Position numbers and translations under genes: made by a program. A stretch of 52,099 nucleotides of DNA from contig JAIKVR010000030.1 in NCBI GenBank assembly GCA_024685545.1, positions 1 through 52,099 of the forward strand, in the 5' to 3' direction. The notes below the pieces were generated by a model, which saw only the letters and a list, made by a program, of their open reading frames with translations, did not search any database and had not been told where the DNA came from. Position 1 is the first letter of the stretch; each line of letters starts with the position of its first letter. Shown one piece after another: positions 45,855 to 52,099 of this stretch. This stretch comes from Eubacteriales bacterium (GTDB lineage: Bacteria; Bacillota; Clostridia; Eubacteriales; Anaerofustaceae).

Positions 45855-47219
45855 ATGGCAAAATACTTTGGCACCGACGGCTTCCGCGGTGAAGCTGGAA
45901 GAGAACTCACCGCTGTCCATGCATACGATATCGGCCGTTTTTTGGGCTGGTATTACGGCGCAAGGCTGGGCCGCAAGGCAAGGATCGTTATAGGTAAGGA
46001 CACCAGGATATCCTGCTACATGTTCGAGAACGCGCTTACCGCAGGCCTGACTGCCAGCGGAGCTGATGCTTTCCTGATGCATGTGACTACCACTCCTTCC
46101 GTAAGCTACATCACCAGAGTCGACCACTTTGACTGCGGGATCATGATCTCAGCCTCTCACAATCCGTACACAGACAACGGCATCAAGCTTCTGAATGACC
46201 AGGGGGAGAAGATGGACGATGCAGTGATAGACGAGGTGGAGCAATATATCGACAAAGTCACTCCTGAGCCTCCTATGGCAACTGGAGACGATATCGGGCG
46301 CGCAATCGATTATTCTGAAGGGCGCAACCGCTACATCGGATATCTGATCAGTCTCGGCACTCACTCCTTCAAAGGAAAGAATATAGCCCTCGACTGTTCT
46401 AACGGTTCGACTTGGCAGATCGCAGGCAGCGTTTTCAACGCGTTGGGAGCGCATACCTTTATCCTGAACAATACGCCGAACGGAGTGAACATAAACCAGG
46501 ACTGCGGTAGCACCCATATTGACGGGCTTTTGAATTTCGTCAAGGAACGCGGTGACATAGATGCCGGTTTCGCCTTCGACGGAGACGCAGACCGCTGTCT
46601 GGCATGCGATGAACACGGCAATCTGGTCGACGGTGATATGATAATGTACCTTGCTTCCCGCTATATGAAAGAAAAAGGTACCCTGGGAGACACCAAAGTC
46701 GTCACCACTATCATGAGCAATATCGGCCTTTACAAGGCGCTCACCGATCTGGGGATCGGATACGAGCAGACTGCGGTAGGGGACAGGTTCGTCTATGAAT
46801 GCATGAGAGCCAACGGACACCTGATCGGTGGCGAGCAGAGCGGTCATATTATTTTCGGACAATACGCCAATACCGGTGACGGGCTCCTGACAGCCTTAAA
46901 GATCATGCAGGTAATGCTGGATAAAAAATGCACCCTCTCCGAACTGGTCAAGGACATCGAGATATTCCCTCAGGTCCTGAAAAACTGCGAAGTTACCGAC
47001 AAGGCGCACGCACAGGAGCATCCTGTCGTTGCGAAGGCGATCAAGGAGATAGGTGAAAAACTGGGCAGTGACGGGCGCGTTCTGGTACGACCCAGCGGCA
47101 CTGAACCTGTTCTGAGGATCATGGCGGAAGCGCCTACTCCCGAAGAATGTGAAGGCGCTGTCGATTTCGTTATCGATGCTCTGAGAGAGAGCGGCCAACT
47201 GGTCAAGGTGAGAATATGA
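45855..47219 (+). CDS. glmM: Phosphoglucosamine mutase
   Basis: Converts glucosamine 6-phosphate to glucosamine 1-phosphate for UDP-GlcNAc and cell wall. 454 residues: KYFGTDGFRGEAG at the N terminus, phospho-Ser101 in MISASHNPYTDNGIKLL, metal loop FDGDADRC, GGEQSGHI and the phosphate-binding RPSGTEPVLRI. AAGGAAA precedes the ATG. Its stop overlaps the next start (ATGA). Confidence 0.94.
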   Translation: MAKYFGTDGFRGEAGRELTAVHAYDIGRFLGWYYGARLGRKARIVIGKDTRISCYMFENALTAGLTASGADAFLMHVTTTPSVSYITRVDHFDCGIMISASHNPYTDNGIKLLNDQGEKMDDAVIDEVEQYIDKVTPEPPMATGDDIGRAIDYSEGRNRYIGYLISLGTHSFKGKNIALDCSNGSTWQIAGSVFNALGAHTFILNNTPNGVNINQDCGSTHIDGLLNFVKERGDIDAGFAFDGDADRCLACDEHGNLVDGDMIMYLASRYMKEKGTLGDTKVVTTIMSNIGLYKALTDLGIGYEQTAVGDRFVYECMRANGHLIGGEQSGHIIFGQYANTGDGLLTALKIMQVMLDKKCTLSELVKDIEIFPQVLKNCEVTDKAHAQEHPVVAKAIKEIGEKLGSDGRVLVRPSGTEPVLRIMAEAPTPEECEGAVDFVIDALRESGQLVKVRI

Positions 47220-47881
47220 GATGCGCTGAGATCAGTGAATTATTTGATCTTGAGCACACGATAGCTGCTGAGCTTTTCAAGGGCAAGACCTATCCATGGG
47301 AAGTGCTCGGGGAGATTTCCGACTTTATCATCAGACTGGGTCAGACGCTTGATCCTGATGAATACGACAATCCGCAGGAAAATGTCTGGATCGCCAAAGA
47401 CGCCAGGATATATCCCTCCGCGTTCATCACTCCTCCGTGCATAATAGATCACGGTGCTGAGGTCCGCCATTGCGCCTTCATCAGAGGGAATGCCATTATA
47501 GGGAAAAACTCTGTCGTCGGGAACTCTGCGGAACTGAAGAACTGCGTGCTCTTCGACAACGTGGAGACCCCGCATTACAATTATGTGGGGGACTCTGTTC
47601 TGGGATTCCATGCTCATATGGGTGCAGGCTCCATCACATCAAACGTTAAGAGCGACAAGAAAAACGTCGTGATCAAATGCGGTGAGGAAAAGATTGAAAC
47701 GAACCGCAAGAAGGTCGGAGCTTTCCTTGGAGATTATGTGGAAGTAGGCTGCAACAGCGTATTGAATCCGGGCACGGTCATAGGAAGAGGCAGCAACATC
47801 TATCCCACCTCATCCGTCAGAGGCTTTATCCCCGCAAACCACATATATAAGGATAAGGATAATATCGTAGAAAAATACTGA
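47216..47881 (+). CDS. Left-handed beta-helix (hexapeptide) protein, GlmU-C-terminal-like
   Basis: 221 residues. From about residue 55 on, repeats of hexapeptide type (IYPSAF, CIIDHG, CAFIRGNAIIGKNSVVGNSA, VGCNSVLNPGTVIGRGSNI) predict a left-handed beta helix. VETPHYNYVGDSVLG resembles the acetyltransferase half of GlmU. There is no N-terminal uridylyltransferase domain. Such stand-alone proteins are often labelled UDP-GlcNAc pyrophosphorylase, but only an acetyltransferase-type role can be argued. It overlaps glmM by 4 bases, fitting acetylation of glucosamine 1-phosphate (inference). Confidence 0.88.
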   Translation: MRCAEISELFDLEHTIAAELFKGKTYPWEVLGEISDFIIRLGQTLDPDEYDNPQENVWIAKDARIYPSAFITPPCIIDHGAEVRHCAFIRGNAIIGKNSVVGNSAELKNCVLFDNVETPHYNYVGDSVLGFHAHMGAGSITSNVKSDKKNVVIKCGEEKIETNRKKVGAFLGDYVEVGCNSVLNPGTVIGRGSNIYPTSSVRGFIPANHIYKDKDNIVEKY

Positions 47882-47909
47882 AAGAAATGGATCTAGCTGA
47901 ACTGATCGC

Positions 47910-47934
47910 AAGCCTCCGTCAATGGAGGCTTTTG
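47910..47934 (+). terminator. Terminator of nagB-glmM operon
   Basis: AAGCCTCC, 6-base loop, GGAGGCTT, then TT, about 30 bases after the stop. Confidence 0.85.
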
Positions 47935-48086
47935 CTTTATGTGAGGTTAAACCAACCTGCATACTCGTTATGCCTGGCTGTTGGGAATATGGAATACCGC
48001 TTAGTTTAATTATCCTGTTCCCCCTGCTTTTCTGAAATGTATCCGCATTTCCCTGCAGAGAGACTCTCTCGTAAATCAGAATATGA

Positions 48087-48122
48087 AAACCCTCCTCGCC
48101 GGTTCGTCAGCAAGGAGGGTTT
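48087..48122 (-). terminator. Terminator of the Cna-B protein gene
   Basis: AAACCCTCCT and AGGAGGGTTT pair (10 bp, 16-base loop). On the minus strand TTTT follows the stem. It lies about 120 bases after the stop. The rest of 47935-48242 shows no gene. Confidence 0.7.
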
Positions 48123-48242
48123 GTCTCTTTGTTCCATTCTTTCGAAATCATGCGATATCAGCATGTTCTTGCATCAGGCTCTCTCAGTTTGAGCCGCAGG
48201 ACGTATACCTAGGGCTTGTTACTGATGATTAGTGAAGAGCTT

Positions 48243-50324
48243 TCAGCATGCATGCTTACTTTTGCGGATTTTCATAACGACCATGACCGTCATCACTACT
48301 AAGTATGACAGAATCATCAGCAACATGCAGGCGGCAAAATACGGGTTGTTGCCGGTCTGCGGTACATAATCGCTACGATTCGTAAAGTTGAAACCGTCCT
48401 GTATTGTCTTATAGCCTTCTATCGGGGCTTCGGAGACGCTGTAGGTGTACTCGTATCCTTCATCGTTATACTGATCCAATCCAGAGAAGGTGTAGGTATT
48501 TCCATCCCATGTCGGTGTGGCCTCTACGGCCTCTTCCTCAGCGCCTTCCTTAGCACTCTTGCGTGTCAGCTTCAGCGTGATCTCCGAAGCGTTATCGTGC
48601 TGCTTCCCTTCGTCGATCCAGGTCTTCGTTCCGGAAATGTCTATCATTCCGGCGATAGTATTTGTGAAATCGTAGCCATTCTGCACTGTCGAATAGCCAG
48701 TTATCTCTTCCTCGGAGACGCTGTAGGTGTACTCGTATCCTTCATCGTCATACTGATCCAATCCAGAGAAGGTGTAGGTATTTCCATCCCATGTCGGTGT
48801 GGCCTCTACGGTCTCTTCCTCAGCGCCTTCCTTAGCGCTGATGCGGGTCAGTTTAAGTGTGATCTCCGTAGCGTTATCATGCTCCTTGCCGCCGTCGAAC
48901 CAGGTCTTCGTTCCGGAAATGTCCACCATCAGTGTGTTGATGAAGTTGAAATCATCCTGCACTGTCTTGTAGCCGTCTACCTCTTCTTCGGAAACGCTGT
49001 AGGTGTATTCGTATCCTTCGGCGTCATACTGATCCATGCCAGAGAAGGTGTAGGTATTTCCATCCCATGTCGGTGTGGCATCAGCAACGGTCTCTTCCGC
49101 AGCGCCTTCCTTAGCACTCTTGCGTGTCAGTGTCAGTGTGATCTCTGAAGCGTTATCATGCTCCTTGCCGCCGTCGACCCAGGTCTTCGTTCCGGTAATG
49201 TCCACAGTTCCTGTGATGGTATTCGTAAAGTTCTTTCCGGACTGAGCAGTCGTATAGCCTGTTATTTCGTCTTCGGAAACGCTGTAGGTGTATTCGTATC
49301 CTTCCTCGTCATACTGATCCATGCCAGAGAAGGTGTAGGTGCCTCCATCCCATGTCGGTGTGGCCTCAACGGTCTCTTCCGCAGCGCCTTCCTTAGCGCT
49401 GATGCGGGTCAGTGTAAGGGTGATCTCTGACGCATTGTTGTGCTCTTTCCCTCCGTCTACCCAGGTCTTCGTTCCGATAACGTCTATCATTGGGATATAC
49501 GTATTTGTGATAGCACCCTTGTCAGCATCCGCAGTGCTCTTCGTATAAGTTCCAAACGCCACCATCGCCCAAGTAGAGTGGGCACTGAAAGTTACAGTCG
49601 AAGCGGTACTGTCCACTGTAAAACTTCCTTTGTCGTTTGAAAAAGTACCGTCGATTCCGCTCACGAACTCTGTAGACGTGATTGTGCCATCAGCATTCCA
49701 TTCAGCATGAAAACCGTTTATCTTATTTACGGCCGCTGCCGCGTATTCTCTTTCTATGTCAGTGAGCTTTTCGGGAGTCCATATTATACAATGATTCCCT
49801 TGTTTTATCGCGATGATCGATTTCTCCGGTTTGGTCAGATCGAGATTAACAGTTTCTTCGCTAAGCTGATTGCATGGCGTGATTCTATTCCAGTCATTTT
49901 CGGTATCCGGGACAGAGTACTGTACATCGGGATCCTCATGAACCGTTTCTCTGTATCCTGAAATTGTTTCTTCGACCCACTTGTAGTGGTATGAGTTGCC
50001 TTGATTATCATAGTATGGCAGAGTGCTGATGTCGTACGCTCCGGTCCAGTTGTTAGCCGAATTTAGAGTCACATCTGCAAGCGGGCTAGCATCCGCGACA
50101 TTAGTCGTGTATCGATAGAGGTGTACCGTGATGGATTCAGGTCTGTTGGTCTCATAGCCCTCGTCATCCCATGTCTTTGTTATGCTCAGAAGTACTTCTC
50201 CAACTGCTGGGGTTATACCTTCTTCATCGGCAGCAAAGACCGGGATGCTCATTGAGACGATGATTGCAACAGCCATAAGAACAGAAAATAAAGTGCGTAT
50301 CACGGATGTCGTTTTGTTGGTCAT
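48243..50324 (-). CDS. Sortase-anchored surface protein with Cna-B repeats
   Basis: 693 residues from the ATG at 50324. The signal peptide is TTSVIRTLFSVLMAVAIIVS then MSIPVFAA (cut after VFA). A first Cna-B-like domain is at about 35-145, with ITKTWDDEGYETNRPESITV. A unique region follows to ~250. Then four Cna-B repeats of 93-94 residues each start near GTKTWVDGGKEH and end in a Y-x-F-x-N strand. The C terminus has the sorting signal VPQTGN, a hydrophobic helix and basic KIRKSK. Cna-B domains form stalks stabilised by isopeptide bonds. Longer upstream frame is excluded because the promoter lies at 50451-50479. AAGGAG is 11 bases upstream, slightly far. No sortase gene is in the window. Confidence 0.9.
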   Translation of the reverse strand: MTNKTTSVIRTLFSVLMAVAIIVSMSIPVFAADEEGITPAVGEVLLSITKTWDDEGYETNRPESITVHLYRYTTNVADASPLADVTLNSANNWTGAYDISTLPYYDNQGNSYHYKWVEETISGYRETVHEDPDVQYSVPDTENDWNRITPCNQLSEETVNLDLTKPEKSIIAIKQGNHCIIWTPEKLTDIEREYAAAAVNKINGFHAEWNADGTITSTEFVSGIDGTFSNDKGSFTVDSTASTVTFSAHSTWAMVAFGTYTKSTADADKGAITNTYIPMIDVIGTKTWVDGGKEHNNASEITLTLTRISAKEGAAEETVEATPTWDGGTYTFSGMDQYDEEGYEYTYSVSEDEITGYTTAQSGKNFTNTITGTVDITGTKTWVDGGKEHDNASEITLTLTRKSAKEGAAEETVADATPTWDGNTYTFSGMDQYDAEGYEYTYSVSEEEVDGYKTVQDDFNFINTLMVDISGTKTWFDGGKEHDNATEITLKLTRISAKEGAEEETVEATPTWDGNTYTFSGLDQYDDEGYEYTYSVSEEEITGYSTVQNGYDFTNTIAGMIDISGTKTWIDEGKQHDNASEITLKLTRKSAKEGAEEEAVEATPTWDGNTYTFSGLDQYNDEGYEYTYSVSEAPIEGYKTIQDGFNFTNRSDYVPQTGNNPYFAACMLLMILSYLVVMTVMVVMKIRKSKHAC
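48370..49490 (-). repeat. Four tandem Cna-B coding repeats (period 279-282 bases)
   Basis: The string CAGGTCTTCGTTCCG recurs at 48619, 48901, 49180 and 49462 (spacings 282, 279, 282), and long blocks around it are almost identical in DNA. The 3-base difference is one inserted codon. The similarity at DNA level points to recent duplication or gene conversion, so copy number may vary between strains. Confidence 0.92.
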
Positions 50325-50450
50325 GGCGCAAGTCACTCCTTGGTTCTGTTTGAATGTCATAGACAGCAGTTTGGACAGTATTATTAATGAATAAAAATGC
50401 ATCATTGCAATACTATACAGTAATGCCATTCTATGCGTACATTCCTTTAT

Positions 50451-50479
50451 AATATAACAATACGTAAGCTTTATGTCAA
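50451..50479 (-). promoter_or_regulatory. Promoter of the Cna-B protein gene
   Basis: On the minus strand TTGACA (50474-50479), 17 bases, TATATT (50451-50456). Leader of about 120 bases. Between here and 50755 I see no gene. Confidence 0.75.
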
Positions 50480-50754
50480 CGCAATGAAATGGAATTTGTT
50501 TGTTCATCCTTTGTTTTGACAATGAGGTGTTCAAGAGCAGTAATCGGCGGGAAGTCAGAAACGGTCTGACCGTCACATTTTTACCGTCAGCATATCCGGA
50601 TCCCGTAAAGGAAGAAAAAATCTGTTGCGAATAGTTGAAATAAGGGGATTCACTGAAATAGATTTACGGTTTGACCCTACCTGAAAGCAATATCGGCGGG
50701 CTTTTGCACATCGACTCAGATAACCCGGTGTTCTGCAAGGTTTAAGAACAATGA

Positions 50755-50792
50755 AAAGCACTGAGCCATCCATCAGGAGGGCTCAGTGCTTT
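50755..50792 (-). terminator. Terminator of UroD-like copy 2
   Basis: AAAGCACTGAGCC and GGCTCAGTGCTTT form a perfect 13-bp stem. On the minus strand one more T and CATTG follow. It lies about 105 bases after the stop at 50897. Confidence 0.75.
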
Positions 50793-50896
50793 GAAGTTCA
50801 ATGTAAAGATCTTTTTATCCCAAGATCAGGAATCGGTTTATATCCCGTTCACTGTGGTGGATAAGGTATGCCGGTCGGCTGTCACTCTTCTGATTA

Positions 50897-51946
50897 TCAG
50901 TCGATGTCTCCGGTATAGCCGTAAACTTTCTTGCCGTAGTAATAGACTTCGTCGCGCATGATCTCCCATACTCTGTCTATAGCCGTATCGCCTTTGACTC
51001 CGACCGGGAATCCTGCGAAGGCAAATCCTCCGCCCGGAGCGTATTTGTCAATAGTGGCGCGGATATCTGCACGCAGTTCTTCTTCATCGAAATCGGGGTA
51101 GTTCTTGGGTATATGGTCGGTCCATCCCCAGCAGCCCGCAAAGGTCATCTTGCCCTTGTATTCCTCTTTGAGTGCGAGGATATCGTTGACTTCCTGGGAG
51201 GGCTCGGTGACTTCAACGCCGAAATCGACCATGAAATCAAGGAAAGCCTCTTCTTTCCCGCAGTTGTGGAAAAGTACTGGTACATCATTGTCCTGCGCGG
51301 GCTTGGAAAGTCTCTTGTAGATGGGAAGGAATACATCTTCGTAAATATCCGGGGAGAAGAACGGAGCCAGCTTGGCGCAGGTGTCATCGGTCATGCCCCA
51401 GAAATCGGGCTTATACACCTCAAAGAACTTTGTGTAGTACGGTTCGAGGTGGTCTACCATTGCGTTGAGCATCGCCTTGACCTCTTCCGTATCTTCGTAA
51501 AGAGCCACAAGTCCTCCTTCGAAGCCCATCAGTGCGACCAGTTCCTGGAACGGCTGAAGGTTCGGACCAATTTTAAGGCAGGACTGAGTGCGGTCTATAT
51601 ATTTCATTGCCTCTTTATAGGTCTGTTCAAGATCTACGTTCTGGTTGGGCTCGGGGAATTTGATAACCTTTGACCAGTCGTGAATGTTCTCGAGGATCGT
51701 GACTGTGGTATCGGGCATAGCGGAAGCCAGGTTCTCGGGCGCCTTATACGGCACTCCCCAGAGATCCTTGTAGGGCTGTCCGGGAACCATTGTTCCTCTG
51801 GGACGTGTCCAGAACGGATCCATCGCTCCGACAACAGAAGCTTCACCCTTGTATGGGGTTCCCATTATCGAGTAGAAGGGCACATAATCCGGGAATCCGC
51901 CATGGCGCAGCTTTAAAAAGTTTTCCTTAGGCGTTACTTTTGCCAT
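50897..51946 (-). CDS. Uroporphyrinogen decarboxylase-family protein, MtaA-like (copy 2)
   Basis: 349 residues, aligned along its whole length with copy 1 (both begin with TPKE.(F/Y)LKL, share DLWGVPY/DMWGVPY, FHNCG and a GF.GG/GF.EG L(V/C)ALYE block). H227 and C229 of the zinc pattern are kept, but where copy 1 has C310 in AFCGG this protein has A311 in AFAGF, so the classical His-X-Cys-Xn-Cys site is incomplete. It may use another ligand, bind zinc weakly, or have a different reaction. AGGAGG lies 8 bases before the ATG. Monocistronic with its own strong promoter, structured leader and terminator. Confidence 0.87.
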   Translation of the reverse strand: MAKVTPKENFLKLRHGGFPDYVPFYSIMGTPYKGEASVVGAMDPFWTRPRGTMVPGQPYKDLWGVPYKAPENLASAMPDTTVTILENIHDWSKVIKFPEPNQNVDLEQTYKEAMKYIDRTQSCLKIGPNLQPFQELVALMGFEGGLVALYEDTEEVKAMLNAMVDHLEPYYTKFFEVYKPDFWGMTDDTCAKLAPFFSPDIYEDVFLPIYKRLSKPAQDNDVPVLFHNCGKEEAFLDFMVDFGVEVTEPSQEVNDILALKEEYKGKMTFAGCWGWTDHIPKNYPDFDEEELRADIRATIDKYAPGGGFAFAGFPVGVKGDTAIDRVWEIMRDEVYYYGKKVYGYTGDID

Positions 51947-51963
51947 GAAATAAACCTCCTGAA

Positions 51964-51981
51964 ATCAAATGCGTTATTTCA
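51964..51981. promoter_or_regulatory. 18-base element shared by both UroD-like genes (copy 2)
   Basis: On the minus strand TGAAATAACGCATTTGAT, 17 of 18 identical to 9112-9129 but in the opposite orientation relative to its gene. It lies 3 bases before AGGAGG. Confidence 0.55.
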
Positions 51982-52068
51982 GATATCCATGCAGCTTTTA
52001 TCCGGTCCGGAGTGCAATGTGCTGCGTATCCGGCTGAAATGCTTATATGAACTGAAATAACCAAAATT

Positions 52069-52097
52069 ACTATACAATTTGGTTTTCAAATTGTCAA
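52069..52097 (-). promoter_or_regulatory. Promoter of UroD-like copy 2 with internal inverted repeat
   Basis: On the minus strand TTGACA (52092-52097), 17 bases, TATAGT (52069-52074). The spacer carries a perfect inverted repeat, CAATTTG-GTTTT-CAAATTG (52075-52093), which would let a repressor cover the promoter. Confidence 0.8.
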
Positions 52098-52099
52098 CA

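Noticed and set aside
48370..49490. Regularly spaced repeats that might suggest a CRISPR array
   Set aside because: Period is ~280 bases, the frame is open throughout and the repeats encode Cna-B domains.
50325..50576. N-terminal extension of the Cna-B protein by 84 codons
   Set aside because: A strong promoter at 50451-50479 lies inside it and the signal peptide begins at the ATG at 50324.
51947..52062. Cobalamin riboswitch before UroD-like copy 2
   Set aside because: No B12-box sequence (AGCCACTG-type) and the leader is too short.

Overview
The window (52,099 bases) reads as one stretch of chromosome from an anaerobic, Gram-positive-type Bacillota (Clostridia-like) bacterium. The signs are strong AGGAGG ribosome binding sites, TTGACA/TATAAT promoters with 17-base spacers, a HrcA/CIRCE heat-shock operon, a lysine (L-box) riboswitch, a B12-dependent class II ribonucleotide reductase, formate-tetrahydrofolate ligase, and a sortase-type surface protein with Cna-B repeats. 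I see no phage, insertion sequence, integrase or CRISPR array. Most of the window is housekeeping, with a few accessory or decaying patches.

Layout. 1-3570: a FAD-dependent oxidoreductase cut by the window edge, then fhs, which has a structured leader. 3.9-5.1 kb: a CDF metal exporter with an inverted repeat at its promoter. 5.1-8.0 kb: decayed DNA holding a multiply broken clostripain-family (C11) peptidase pseudogene. 8.1-9.1 kb: a uroporphyrinogen decarboxylase-family (MtaA-like) protein. 9.47-14.3 kb: CIRCE-hrcA-grpE-dnaK-dnaJ. 14.4-16.8 kb: a small redox-disulfide protein, an unknown 198-residue protein, tRNA-Arg(CCU) and cca. 17.0-22.8 kb: rsh-uppS-cdsA-rseP-ispG, tightly packed and without dxr. 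22.9-24.4 kb: a divergent pair, one resembling only the C-terminal half of EPSP synthase and one resembling a zinc-dependent phospholipase C that has lost its histidines. 24.5-28.9 kb: the str operon rpsL-rpsG-fusA-tuf. 29.2-34.0 kb (minus): DUF1846 protein, threonine aldolase, Tex. 34.2-36.8 kb (minus): small membrane protein, response regulator, histidine kinase. 36.9-37.7 kb: MBL-fold hydrolase. 37.8-40.5 kb (minus): L-box riboswitch and a three-gene amino-acid ABC importer, most simply a lysine importer. 40.7-44.9 kb (minus): nrdJ with putative paired NrdR boxes, then a TraB-family membrane protein. 45.1-47.9 kb: nagB-glmM-left-handed-beta-helix protein. 48.2-50.5 kb (minus): Cna-B surface protein. 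50.9-52.1 kb (minus): a second MtaA-like protein.

The genes most likely to belong to a poorly described system are the two MtaA/UroD-like proteins, about 42 kb apart, possibly with the FAD oxidoreductase and fhs. Both UroD-like genes carry the same 18-base element (17 of 18 identical, opposite orientations) directly before the Shine-Dalgarno sequence. The second also has a perfect 7-5-7 inverted repeat inside its promoter. This suggests a shared regulator of a methyl-transfer or one-carbon activity, but no corrinoid protein, substrate methyltransferase or regulator gene is in the window. All functions are read from sequence motifs and family resemblance by eye; no search was run.
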